DNA of 57,543 nt from Deltaproteobacteria bacterium. Lineage in GTDB: Bacteria; Desulfobacterota; Syntrophobacteria; BM002. This document shows, piece by piece, positions 1 to 8,382 of the stretch; position 1 is the first letter of the stretch; each line of letters begins with the position of its first letter. The notes beneath the pieces were generated by a model. The model did no database searches and was not told where the DNA came from. It saw only the letters and a list, made by a program, of their open reading frames with translations. The stretch spans positions 1-57,543 of the forward strand of contig JAFDGZ010000019.1 of the NCBI GenBank assembly GCA_019309045.1. The letters run 5' to 3'. The translations under genes were made by a program, and so were the position numbers.

Positions 1-308
1 GGTGCAATTTTATCAGGTCGTGGCTACAAGCCTCTCCTACGGCAAAGGTTACATAAAAAGAGGTCTCTGTAGGAGCGCTTCTCTAAGCGCGACCCGATGA
101 AATAGCCCCTCTTCCCATGACTTCCGCAGAAGTCTTGAACGCTGCATCACTCTGATTAGATTCAAGTCTGTTCCATTTACCAGAGAAAAGCAACCTGTGG
201 TAAAAGTTGATTTTCTCTTACTCTTACCTCTTGACCATTGACTATGCTTACGTTAGCATCATGTTCACCTTGCCGTTATCGTCCCAATTATCCAGTAAGA
301 GGCTTGCT
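1..308. other. Intergenic region at window edge
   Basis: I see no gene that starts and ends here. It holds one short palindromic repeat at 69-93 and, at its end, the ribosome binding site AAGAGG (297-302) that serves the small gene starting at 309. An upstream in-frame ATG at 207 exists but has no comparable ribosome binding site. Confidence 0.6.
69..93. repeat. Short palindromic intergenic repeat
   Basis: A perfect 6-bp stem GCGCTT / AAGCGC (75-80 and 85-90) with a four-base loop sits inside a GTAGGAGC...GCGAC context. From memory this resembles short palindromic elements scattered in proteobacterial intergenic regions. No second copy is visible in this window. Confidence 0.45.
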
Positions 309-647
309 ATGATTCTTTCTATTGTTTGCCCCTTTTGCGACAGAGAGCATCCTGTTCCTACTGACTTTGACTGCGTTTATGTGTGCGATTGCGGGGCCTG
401 CTACAAGATCTGCGGCGGTAATATACTCAACAAGCGACTGGCAAGCTCTGCCATCGCCATGGATACGGCTGATCCTATCACCACCTTCGAAGACGATGAA
501 CTCGAATTCTGCGAAATGGTGATCAACCATGATTTTGACCAGCTCATTTCCTTAAAGCAGGAAATAGATGACGGTCCCCAGATGCGGTTCTGTAAATACG
601 ACCCTTCTGAAAGGCTTGCTCTAGTCTGGATGAAAAGGCCATTCTGA
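309..647 (+). CDS. Small Cys-rich (zinc-ribbon-like) protein
   Basis: This 112-residue protein of unknown function has its cysteines packed at the N terminus: C7-P-F-C10, then C22, C26-D-C28-G-A-C31 and C35. The pairs resemble a zinc ribbon or metal knuckle. The rest is acidic with no membrane segment or signal peptide. I chose the ATG at 309 because AAGAGG lies six bases upstream. The stop codon TGA shares its last base with the ATG of the radical SAM gene (TGATG at 645-649), so the two are translationally coupled and probably work together. It could be a metal-binding partner or a substrate of the downstream enzyme; neither is shown by sequence. Confidence 0.7.
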   Translation: MILSIVCPFCDREHPVPTDFDCVYVCDCGACYKICGGNILNKRLASSAIAMDTADPITTFEDDELEFCEMVINHDFDQLISLKQEIDDGPQMRFCKYDPSERLALVWMKRPF

Positions 648-2527
648 TGGCGCCATTCCGGCTTGCCCTTATTTCCATGCCCTGGCCTCTGGCCAACCGC
701 CCGTCCATCCAACTAGCCGCTCTCAAGAGTTTTCTGCTCCGAGAACGCCCAGATATTGAGGTTCACTGCTATCACCTCTATGTCGAAGTTGCAAACCTGC
801 TGCAGGTACAAAATTACAATATCATTGCCGAGCGAACCTGGGCTGCTGAATCAGTCTACGGCTACCTTCTCAATCCAGACAAACAGAATGACAACGTCAA
901 GCTTTTTCGCAAAGAACTCAAGAGAGCGAAGGGGGCGGTGTCATTAGAACTGCCTGAGATTGCCAGCAAGATCGAGCTACTGCACCGAGACAAACATCTG
1001 CCTTTGCCGTGGCACTCATATGATCTCATTGGCTTTTCTATCTGCCTGTGTCAACTGACCTCTTCTCTCTACATGATTCGTGCTCTCAGATTATTGCTGC
1101 CGGAATGCCGTATTGTCGCAGGCGGTTCAGCTTGTGCCGGAGAACTTGGCCGTTCTCTGCTGGCTCAGCTGCCAGAAATCGACTTTGTTATCAGTGGAGA
1201 AGGAGAACTACCGCTGCTGCAGCTTGTCAGCCATTTGCAAAATGGCGACATGGAAAACCTGGACTCCTGTCCTGGCTTGTGGTGGCGAGACAGCAACGGC
1301 AGCATTCGAGGTGGAGGAATACAACAACTAGATGACCTTGCCCAGCTTCCCCCGGGTGACTTCGAGGACTACTTCAAGCAATTACATGCTCTAGCCGACC
1401 TTGCCAATTTGATACCCTCACTGCCGGTTGAGACTTCAAGGGGATGCTGGTGGCACAGGTTCACGCCAGCTGCTGGTGGTAGAGGTTGTCGCTTTTGCAA
1501 TCTCAATCTTCAGTGGCAAGGCTATAGAAGCAAGAAACCTTATCAGGTAGTGCATGAAATTGAGCAGCTCTCCCGCGGCCATGCCATTCTCAAGTTCTTT
1601 TTCGTGGATAACATCCTGGATCCAGATTTACTGGATGAGATATTCGAACAACTGTACTCTCTCGGCAGTTCACTGGAGCTCTTCGTGGAACTCAGGGCAA
1701 GCGTCTCACTGCCGCAACTGATTCGAATGCGCCGCGCTGGCGTTACAGAGGCCCAGATAGGCATTGAATCTCTCAGTACCAGGTTGCTGAGAAAGTTCAA
1801 CAAGGGTACCACTGCCATCCAGAATATTGAGATTATGAAGCACTGTGAGACTCTTGGAATAAGGCACCATTCAAACCTCCTCTGCGGCTTTCCTGGCAGC
1901 GATGAGGAGGATGTGGCAGAAACCCTGGAAAATCTACAGTATGTGCAGTATTATCAGCCTCTTCGCCTGGTTCGCTTCTGGCTTGGTCAGAACAGTCCAG
2001 TGGCCCTGTCACCAGCACGATATGGAATTCGGCGCCTGAGCAATCATCCCAACTATCGCTTGCTGCTGCCTGGATCACTGGGCGACACTCTGTGTCTCAT
2101 GCTCAAGACTTATCATGGCGATCGGACCAGACAAAAAGGATTGTGGCGGCCGGTCAACAGGCAACTGAAAAAGTGGCAGCAGCATTATTCTTCGTGTCGA
2201 AATGCCCATAACCACATGCCTATTTTGAGTTATCGCGACGGCAGCGACTTTTTGCTCATTCGCCGCCGGCATGCCGACAAAGAAACAGAGACATTCCGTA
2301 TGCGTCAGACATCCGCCGCCATATACCGCTACTGTGAAACAGTCCAACCAATGGCAGCAATCAGGGAGTCCTTTCCACACTTTTCCCTGGACCATATCCA
2401 GACTTTCATCAAAGACATGGTACGCCGGCGACTCATGTTCCAGGAAAAGGACCGGGTCCTCAGTCTGGCAGTAAATGAAGAGCCTCACCGGCTGCTGTGT
2501 GGCCACAGAGCGCCCCTATCCCAATAA
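647..2527 (+). CDS. B12-binding radical SAM protein, RiPP C-methyltransferase-like
   Basis: This 626-residue cytoplasmic protein has an N-terminal cobalamin-binding-like domain (about residues 1-220, with VAGGSACAGE and ISGEGE) and a radical SAM domain starting near residue 262 at ETSRGCWW. The C-terminal part with NSPV...YGIRRLSNHPNY and SYRDGSDFLLI resembles the RiPP maturation radical SAM C-methyltransferase family. The [4Fe-4S] cysteine spacing is CX13CX2C, longer than the roughly CX7CX2C I recall for this family and the CX3CX2C of most radical SAM enzymes. The gene overlaps the Cys-rich small gene by one base. No typical nitrile-hydratase-type leader precursor is visible nearby. The family assignment is fairly confident; the substrate is unknown. 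Confidence 0.75.
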   Translation: MAPFRLALISMPWPLANRPSIQLAALKSFLLRERPDIEVHCYHLYVEVANLLQVQNYNIIAERTWAAESVYGYLLNPDKQNDNVKLFRKELKRAKGAVSLELPEIASKIELLHRDKHLPLPWHSYDLIGFSICLCQLTSSLYMIRALRLLLPECRIVAGGSACAGELGRSLLAQLPEIDFVISGEGELPLLQLVSHLQNGDMENLDSCPGLWWRDSNGSIRGGGIQQLDDLAQLPPGDFEDYFKQLHALADLANLIPSLPVETSRGCWWHRFTPAAGGRGCRFCNLNLQWQGYRSKKPYQVVHEIEQLSRGHAILKFFFVDNILDPDLLDEIFEQLYSLGSSLELFVELRASVSLPQLIRMRRAGVTEAQIGIESLSTRLLRKFNKGTTAIQNIEIMKHCETLGIRHHSNLLCGFPGSDEEDVAETLENLQYVQYYQPLRLVRFWLGQNSPVALSPARYGIRRLSNHPNYRLLLPGSLGDTLCLMLKTYHGDRTRQKGLWRPVNRQLKKWQQHYSSCRNAHNHMPILSYRDGSDFLLIRRRHADKETETFRMRQTSAAIYRYCETVQPMAAIRESFPHFSLDHIQTFIKDMVRRRLMFQEKDRVLSLAVNEEPHRLLCGHRAPLSQ

Positions 2528-2882
2528 TTGCAGTCTTCGCAAACAAGCTTTTTCTTGACATTTCCCGGTGTTGTCTGGTAACGAGTATCTCTACTGCTTC
2601 ATTGTTGGACGCTGAAAAGTAGGCATCACCACGCTGGTTAGTTGAAACCAGCATGGCCGCCGGTGCCGCTCATAGCGGGAAACCGGTCCTACGACCGAGA
2701 CATCGGCAATAGAGCTCAGGACAATGCGGGGCTGCAGTCAGCAATATGGACCGCAGGAGCGCAGCTCACCTGCATAGCCTACTGTACACCATTGGATTCT
2801 CTAATGGTGGGAGGTATTTCGCTGTAAGGAACGGGACCGTGGACAGCGACTCCGCGGCCTTTCTGTTTAGGAGGAAAATGAA
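2528..2882 (+). promoter_or_regulatory. Potentially structured leader upstream of iorA
   Basis: This 355-base gap has no gene. A TTGACA at 2555-2560 is a possible -35 element, but no clear -10 follows at 17 bases. Four stem-loops can be drawn on the plus strand: 2633-2639 with 2646-2652 (7 bp); a nested stem 2660-2664 with 2682-2686 enclosing 2666-2670 with 2674-2678; a closing stem AGCTC-type 2712-2716 with 2763-2767; and CACCATT 2787-2793 with AATGGTG 2803-2809. I could not match it to TPP, cobalamin, glycine, SAH or guanidine riboswitches. It may be a regulatory leader. Confidence 0.35.
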
Positions 2883-4721
2883 TTGACAGATTTGACTCGT
2901 CGCATCCTCATGGGCAACGAGGCTATTGCCTGGGCTCTGGCGCAGAGCGGTTGTACCGTTGTCACTTCCTACCCGGGCACTCCTGCTTCCGAGATTGTCG
3001 ACACCTTGCTGCGGCTGCAGCGTGAACACAAGCTGCCCATGCACGTCGAATGGTCCGTCAATGAAAAGGTCGCCTTCGAAGTGGCCCTGGCCAATAGCTA
3101 CCTGGGGGCGCGTTCAGCAGTGGCCATGAAACAGGTGGGCTTGAATGTCGCATCCGATCCACTCATGAGCTCAGCCTACACAGGAGTGAAGGGAGGCTTC
3201 CTGGTTATCGCGGCTGATGATCCCGGCCCCCACAGCTCGCAAACCGAGCAGGACAGCAGATTTATGGCCATGTTCGCCAAGATACCCGTATTCGATCCAA
3301 GCTCCCCCAGGCAGGCGATGCAGATGGTAGAGCCCGCTTTGAAGCTTTCCGAAGAGTATGAGATTCCTGTAATGCTGCGGCCCACCACGAGAATATGCCA
3401 TTCCCGTCAGGATATCGAGGTGGGAAAAATCAGCTTTCCACCCCGGGAGCTCTGCTTTCTCAAGGAACCCGGGCGGTGGGCGGCAACACCCAGGTTCCGC
3501 TTTCTGCTCCATCAGAAGCTCAACGACAAGCTGGACAAACTTGCAGTCGAACCGTCTCTAGCTCCGGTGCTGCTGAATCCGGAGGCTGAGGGCAGCGATG
3601 CCTGCGTGCTTTCATCGGGGGTAGCGCTGGCCAATGTCCAGGAGATAATGGAGGACCTGGGGCTCTACGACCAAGTGCCCATCTACCAGGTAATCGTACC
3701 CTATCCCCTTCATTTTCTCTTTGCTGAAACTATCTTGCACGAGTTCAAAAGGATTCTCGTTGTCGAGGAAACTTATCCGGTAATCGAACTGCAACTGCGC
3801 CATCGAGACAAAGTGTATGGCCGTCTGAGCAAGACAATCCCCAATGCTGGTGAATTGGAGCCTCAGCTTGTCGAGACCTTGCTCAGAGGTTTTTTCCACC
3901 TGCCCCCTCTGCCGCCCTCCACAACAATTACTGCAGCTGAAAAACGCCCAACCCTCTGTCCAGGCTGTCCTCACCGAGCTGCCTTCTTTGCTCTCAAACG
4001 CGCCATGCCCAAGGCCATTTTCCCGAGCGACATCGGCTGCTATACCCTGGGACTCAATCTGGGTGCTGTAGACACGGTCCTCTGCATGGGGGCGAGCATC
4101 AGTCAGGCCGCCGGCTTCTACCACAGCCACCAACTCGGCTGTGAAGATTCACCGCCGCTGGCAGTAACCATTGGGGACTCCACCTTTTTCCACGCTGGTA
4201 TACCTGCTCTGCTGAACAGCGTCACTCACGGTGCCCGCTTCGTACTCTTGATCCTGGACAACGGCACCACAGCCATGACAGGCTGTCAGCCCACACCTGA
4301 AAGTGGGCCCGAGCCGGGTAGCGCCAACGCCGTCACCGTATCCCTGGAAGAAATTGTCAGGGGCTGCGGCGTACGCTTTGTGCGCACTGCCGATCCTTAC
4401 AATCTCGGGGACTTTATTGAGCTCATTCGCGAAGCTCACGCCTACAGTCAGGCAGAGCAGGGCGGCATCAGTGTAGTAATATCCCGGCACCCCTGCCTCA
4501 TGGATCGAAGTGTGCCCCACCTGTTGCCCAGGAAGAAGCTGGCGGTCACTGGCGACTGCCAGGGATGTCGCTACTGCCTGGATCACTTCGAGTGCCCTGC
4601 CCTGCTGTATGACGACCAGGAGGAACGGGTCCATATAGACCATGTCTTGTGTGTCGGCTGCGGAGTTTGCCTGGATGTCTGTCCACGGGGGGCAATAGAA
4701 GAGGTGGGCAGTGATGGTTGA
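2883..4721 (+). CDS. iorA: Indolepyruvate:ferredoxin oxidoreductase, alpha subunit
   Basis: IorA converts aryl-pyruvates (from Trp, Phe, Tyr) with CoA to arylacetyl-CoA, CO2 and reduced ferredoxin. The 612-residue protein has the pyrimidine-binding domain at the N terminus (VTSYPGTPASEI), the TPP site (GDSTFFH ... LDNGTTAMTG) near residues 430-460, and a C-terminal bis-[4Fe-4S] ferredoxin domain (CQGCRYC; CVGCGVCLDVCP). Length is normal for the family. The start is TTG at 2883: AGGAGG at 2869-2874 is eight bases upstream, whereas the nearer ATG at 2878 reads only ATG-AAT-TGA and overlaps the TTG. iorB follows after 192 bases. Confidence 0.93.
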   Translation: MTDLTRRILMGNEAIAWALAQSGCTVVTSYPGTPASEIVDTLLRLQREHKLPMHVEWSVNEKVAFEVALANSYLGARSAVAMKQVGLNVASDPLMSSAYTGVKGGFLVIAADDPGPHSSQTEQDSRFMAMFAKIPVFDPSSPRQAMQMVEPALKLSEEYEIPVMLRPTTRICHSRQDIEVGKISFPPRELCFLKEPGRWAATPRFRFLLHQKLNDKLDKLAVEPSLAPVLLNPEAEGSDACVLSSGVALANVQEIMEDLGLYDQVPIYQVIVPYPLHFLFAETILHEFKRILVVEETYPVIELQLRHRDKVYGRLSKTIPNAGELEPQLVETLLRGFFHLPPLPPSTTITAAEKRPTLCPGCPHRAAFFALKRAMPKAIFPSDIGCYTLGLNLGAVDTVLCMGASISQAAGFYHSHQLGCEDSPPLAVTIGDSTFFHAGIPALLNSVTHGARFVLLILDNGTTAMTGCQPTPESGPEPGSANAVTVSLEEIVRGCGVRFVRTADPYNLGDFIELIREAHAYSQAEQGGISVVISRHPCLMDRSVPHLLPRKKLAVTGDCQGCRYCLDHFECPALLYDDQEERVHIDHVLCVGCGVCLDVCPRGAIEEVGSDG

Positions 4722-4790
4722 TGGCAACATGAAAGTGCACCATGATAACCAATATTGATTAACAGAGTATGATAGGGGATTGGCCGCACA

Positions 4791-4812
4791 CGCAACCTGA
4801 ACGTTGCGGCTA
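4791..4812. repeat. Palindromic repeat, copy 1 (GCAACC..GTTGC family)
   Basis: CGCAAC (4791-4796) and GTTGCG (4803-4808) form a perfect 6-bp stem with a six-base loop, followed by GCTACC. The same core recurs at 56566-56588 with one mismatch and, in a larger palindrome, at 57396-57433. It lies in the iorA-iorB gap. Confidence 0.6.
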
Positions 4813-4913
4813 CCGAATATGCGGCGAGAAGGGATGAACTTTCATTTTGCGATCAACCAGTAAGGTCTAAAAGAAATTGATATTGCTAAGTATCAGCATT
4901 AACTGGACTTCTT

Positions 4914-5438
4914 ATGGAACAACAGCAAATAGTGATCAGTGGCGTAGGCGGCCAGGGTGTTCTCTTTCTCACCAGGTTGCTGGCGGAAGCAGCCCTTGAA
5001 CTGGAGATGCCAGTACTTTCGTCCGAAACTCACGGCATGGCGCAAAGGGGCGGCACTGTGGTCTCGCATCTCAAGGTTGGACCGTCATTTCACAGCCCTC
5101 TCATCAGAAGCGGCCAGGCTGACATTATTCTCCTGCTGCATCACAACAATCTAGGCCTGCATGGCCATTTCCTCCATGAGAATGGGCAAATATTTATCAA
5201 CAGTCATCGCCCAGAATATCCAGGTGCCATCGATGCTGCCCAGCTGGCAACCAGCCTCGGTTATCCTTTGGCCGCGAACCTCGTGCTGCTTGGCTTTGCT
5301 CTGGCATCTGGATCGGTTTTCTGTGACTTCACCACAGTGTGCAGCACCCTCCAGCGCTCTTACCCTGGCGACCGCCTGCAGTTGAGCATCCGGGCCTTGC
5401 AAGCAGGCTTTAACTACGACCCCCGTGACATGAAGTAG
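4914..5438 (+). CDS. iorB: Indolepyruvate:ferredoxin oxidoreductase, beta subunit
   Basis: IorB is the gamma-type catalytic domain partner of IorA in aryl-pyruvate oxidation. The 174-residue protein starts with QQIVISGVGGQGVLFLTRLL, the hallmark of the 2-oxoacid:ferredoxin oxidoreductase gamma domain, and carries ETHGMAQRGG near residue 40. It is slightly short compared with the usual 190-200 residues. The ATG at 4914 has no strong ribosome binding site, but no better start is available. It is separated from iorA by 192 bases that hold a palindromic repeat, so read-through from the iorA promoter is likely but not certain. Confidence 0.92.
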   Translation: MEQQQIVISGVGGQGVLFLTRLLAEAALELEMPVLSSETHGMAQRGGTVVSHLKVGPSFHSPLIRSGQADIILLLHHNNLGLHGHFLHENGQIFINSHRPEYPGAIDAAQLATSLGYPLAANLVLLGFALASGSVFCDFTTVCSTLQRSYPGDRLQLSIRALQAGFNYDPRDMK

Positions 5439-5498
5439 GCTAAGGTGGAAGAGACGCCTTGACAAAATGAGCAGTATTGCTCCTCTCTCCCTCGCCAG

Positions 5499-5515
5499 CC
5501 TCCCATATTGGGAGG
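5499..5515 (+). terminator. Hairpin between iorB and livH
   Basis: CCTCCC (5499-5504) and GGGAGG (5510-5515) form a perfect 6-bp stem with a five-base loop, followed by GTCGTTTATA. The T content downstream is modest, so it is a weak terminator at best. GGGAGG could also act as a ribosome binding site for an upstream ATG at 5528. Confidence 0.35.
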
Positions 5516-5596
5516 GTCGTTTATACAATGATTCAAAAGACTACCTCCCTGTTTGAGGGAACAGGCCTGGGGAGGGCTGACACGAGACGTGACAGC

Positions 5597-6478
5597 ATGA
5601 TCTGGTACCAGCTGCCTCAATTTCTCGTATCCGGCATCACCACCGGCAGTATCTATGCCCTGGTAGCCCTCGGATTTGCTATTGTTCACAACGCCACAGG
5701 CATTGTCAACTTTGCCCAAGGGGAGTTCGTCATGATCGGCGCTCTGAGCGCCATCACCTTTACCCAGAGCATGGCCCTGCCCCTCTTTGTGGCTTTCCCC
5801 CTGGCAGTGTTCACAGCCATGGCTGTGGGTTTTCTTCTAGAGACCGCTGTACTGCGCCGCTCCAGATCTCAAAGCATTCTTATACTGGTAATGATTACCG
5901 TGGGGGCCTCCATCACCATCAGGGAATGCGCCATGATGGTCTGGGGCAAGATGCCCAAGACTCTTCCTCCCTTTTCAGGAGATGAACCATTCGAACTGGC
6001 TCATGCGGCCATTCTGCCCCAGACCTTGTGGATTCTGGCTATCACCTTTCTTGTGGTGGCGGGGCTGTCGGTCTTTTTCAATCATACCATGGCGGGGAAA
6101 GCCATGCGCGCTGTGGCTGAAAATCGTCGGGGTGCCGCTCTCATCGGCATTCCTGCCCATCGGATGACCATGCTCTCGTTTGTCCTCGCCGGCGGCATCG
6201 GGGCAGTAGCCGGCATCATTGTCACCCCGGTTACTACCATGTCATACAGTGCCGGTGTGATGCTGGCTCTCAAGGGCTTCGCTGCCGCCATATTGGGCGG
6301 CTACGGCAACATGGCCGGGGCCGTGCTGGGGGGGCTGTTGCTGGGAACCATGGAGTCGCTGGCAGCAGGTTTCATCTCCTCTGCCTACAAGGACGCTGTG
6401 GCCTTTCTACTCCTGTTGCTGGTTCTTTTTGTTCGGCCTTCAGGATTGCTGGGGGAAAAACAGATTCATAAAGTATGA
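5597..6478 (+). CDS. livH: Branched-chain amino acid ABC transporter permease LivH
   Basis: LivH is one of two inner-membrane permeases of the Liv importer. The 293-residue protein begins at a typical LivH start (FLVSGITTGSIYALVALGFAIVHNATGIVNFAQGEF in pieces is the family N terminus) and has about eight hydrophobic segments plus a family-typical C-terminal GGYGNMAGAVLGG. I chose ATG 5597 by family alignment. ATG 5528 would add 23 residues and has GGGAGG upstream, so the N terminus is uncertain. It overlaps livM by four bases (ATGA at 6475-6478). In this neighbourhood the cargo may be an aromatic acid or amino acid rather than leucine. Confidence 0.9.
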   Translation: MIWYQLPQFLVSGITTGSIYALVALGFAIVHNATGIVNFAQGEFVMIGALSAITFTQSMALPLFVAFPLAVFTAMAVGFLLETAVLRRSRSQSILILVMITVGASITIRECAMMVWGKMPKTLPPFSGDEPFELAHAAILPQTLWILAITFLVVAGLSVFFNHTMAGKAMRAVAENRRGAALIGIPAHRMTMLSFVLAGGIGAVAGIIVTPVTTMSYSAGVMLALKGFAAAILGGYGNMAGAVLGGLLLGTMESLAAGFISSAYKDAVAFLLLLLVLFVRPSGLLGEKQIHKV

Positions 6479-7464
6479 CAAGACTGCGCTATCCTCATAT
6501 GACAGCCATGGATCGAAATGTGAAAAAGTGGCTCTCTATCTTTGCCCTGTGCCTGGCGGTAATGTGCCTGCCGTATGTCATCAGCAAGAGCTATTATTTC
6601 CTCATTCTCAATATTATCGCCATAAATGCCCTGGTGGTCCTCGGCCTCAACCTCCTCATAGGTTTTGCTGGCCAGATCTCTCTCGGTCATGCTGCCTTTT
6701 TCGGCATGGGTGCTTATTGTTCTGCCATATTAACCACTACTTACCACATGCCGGTCTGGCCCACGCTGCTGGCGGTGATGCTTGCCACCGCTGCAATTGC
6801 CTATCTCATCGGCATTCCCACCCTTCGTCTCGCAGGACATTATCTGGTAATGGCCACCCTGGGCTTCAACATTATCATCTACATCCTCATGGTTCAGATG
6901 GAGCCATGGACCGGCGGCCCCTCTGGCTTCTCAGGAATTCCCGGCCTCCATTTGGGCAGTCTTGCCATTCAGACGGACGTCGAATTCTACTGGCTCATCT
7001 GGCCGCTGCTTGTTCTCTTCCTGCTGCTCTCTATCAATCTCACTGACTCGCGGGTTGGCAGAGCGCTGCGGGCAATTCACGAGGATGAAATGACCGCCAA
7101 TTCCCTTGGCATCAATACAGACAGGTACAAGGCCATTGTCTTCGCCCTCAGTGCGGCATATGCCTCTGTGGCAGGGAGTATGTACGCCCACTATCTGTCA
7201 TTCATCAGCCCGAAGACCTTCGACATATTCTACTCAATAGAAGTGGTCACCATGGCAGTGGTCGGGGGAATCGGCAATATCTGGGGCGGCATCATCGGGG
7301 CGGCAGTCTTGACAGCCCTTCCCGAGCTGCTGCATGCCCTGCGTGATTACGCCCTGTTAATGTATGGCGTCATCCTCATGTCAGTACTGTTGTTTTTCCC
7401 TGAAGGATTATTGCCAGGTCTGCTGAGATTGTGCTTGCCGCACCTCAAAAAACAAAACGACTAA
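6475..7464 (+). CDS. livM: Branched-chain amino acid ABC transporter permease LivM
   Basis: LivM is the second Liv permease. The 329-residue protein has the family core (GLNLLIGFAGQISLGHAAFF) near residue 60, many membrane segments, and the cytoplasmic coupling region (GRALRAIHEDEMTANSLGI) near residue 195 that contacts the ATPases. The ATG at 6475 overlaps the livH stop. An internal ATG at 6499 or 6505 is also possible because the first ten residues are not conserved-looking. It is co-transcribed with livH and livG; livG begins six bases after its stop. Confidence 0.92.
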   Translation: MTRLRYPHMTAMDRNVKKWLSIFALCLAVMCLPYVISKSYYFLILNIIAINALVVLGLNLLIGFAGQISLGHAAFFGMGAYCSAILTTTYHMPVWPTLLAVMLATAAIAYLIGIPTLRLAGHYLVMATLGFNIIIYILMVQMEPWTGGPSGFSGIPGLHLGSLAIQTDVEFYWLIWPLLVLFLLLSINLTDSRVGRALRAIHEDEMTANSLGINTDRYKAIVFALSAAYASVAGSMYAHYLSFISPKTFDIFYSIEVVTMAVVGGIGNIWGGIIGAAVLTALPELLHALRDYALLMYGVILMSVLLFFPEGLLPGLLRLCLPHLKKQND

Positions 7465-7469
7465 CTTGG

Positions 7470-8261
7470 ATGACAATGAATGGTCAGCATCAGACACTGC
7501 TCGAAGTAGACAAGGTAGACAAACATTTTGACGGACTCCAGGCTCTGAGTGAGGTCTCTTTCTCTTTGCATTCCGGGGAGATCATTGCTCTCATCGGCCC
7601 AAATGGCGCGGGCAAGACTACCCTGCTCAACCTGATTTCAGGAGTTTACACCCCATCACAGGGCGAGATATTCTTTGCTGGCCGTACCATCTCAGGACTG
7701 AAACCATACCAGGTAGCCGCTCTGGGCATCAGTCGCACCTTCCAATCGGTGCAGGTGTTCCAGGAGATGACGGCTCTGGAAAATGTCCTGGTGGGTCTGC
7801 ACAGCCGTCTCCACAGTGGTTTCCTCAAGGGAATGCTCCACTGGATTACAGAAAGGCGAGAAGAACGGCGTGCCAGAGCAGCAGCCTTGAAAACTCTTAC
7901 TCGACTGGACATAGAGCACCTTGCTGACAGGCCAGCCAACACCCTGTCCCTGCTGGAACAGAGGTGCCTCGAGATAGCTAGATCCATAGTATCTGCGCCG
8001 AGGCTCCTGCTGCTGGACGAACCGGTAGCTGGGCTCAACATCAGAGAAACAGAAGAGATGGCCGAACGTATCAAGGCTCTCAGCCACCAGGGACTTTCAG
8101 TGCTGCTGGTAGAACATGACATGAATCTGGTGATGAGCATAGCTCAACGGGTGATCGTGCTTCATCATGGCGTCAAAATAGGCGATGGCACTCCGGAGGC
8201 AGTTCAGGCCGACCCCACAATACAGAAAGCGTACCTGGGCGGACAGACGCACTCTGTGTAG
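7470..8261 (+). CDS. livG: Liv ABC transporter ATP-binding protein LivG
   Basis: LivG is one of two cytoplasmic ATPases of the Liv importer. The 263-residue protein shows Walker A GPNGAGKTT, Walker B LLLLDEP, and the H-loop VEHDMNLVM. The signature motif that normally reads LSYG.Q is LSLLEQ here, so the conserved glycine is missing, which is unusual for a working ABC ATPase. Two start codons, ATG 7470 and ATG 7476, are two codons apart and neither has a strong ribosome binding site. LivF, with an intact LSGGEQQ, could supply the competent ATP site in the heterodimer. Confidence 0.9.
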   Translation: MTMNGQHQTLLEVDKVDKHFDGLQALSEVSFSLHSGEIIALIGPNGAGKTTLLNLISGVYTPSQGEIFFAGRTISGLKPYQVAALGISRTFQSVQVFQEMTALENVLVGLHSRLHSGFLKGMLHWITERREERRARAAALKTLTRLDIEHLADRPANTLSLLEQRCLEIARSIVSAPRLLLLDEPVAGLNIRETEEMAERIKALSHQGLSVLLVEHDMNLVMSIAQRVIVLHHGVKIGDGTPEAVQADPTIQKAYLGGQTHSV

Positions 8262-8382
8262 AGCAGCCTCCAGAAAGCGCTCGACTTGACACGGAGGCTC
8301 GTAGTCAACCGCCAGATAGGAGGCTGTTCACTACCATCTTTTGAGATACATCGAACATGCCAGGCAACTCTCAGGTGTTGAC

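Noticed and set aside
2640-2770. Cobalamin riboswitch upstream of iorA
   Set aside because: GGGAAACCGGT resembles part of it, but the B12 box and the rest of the core are missing and the gene is not a cobalamin gene.
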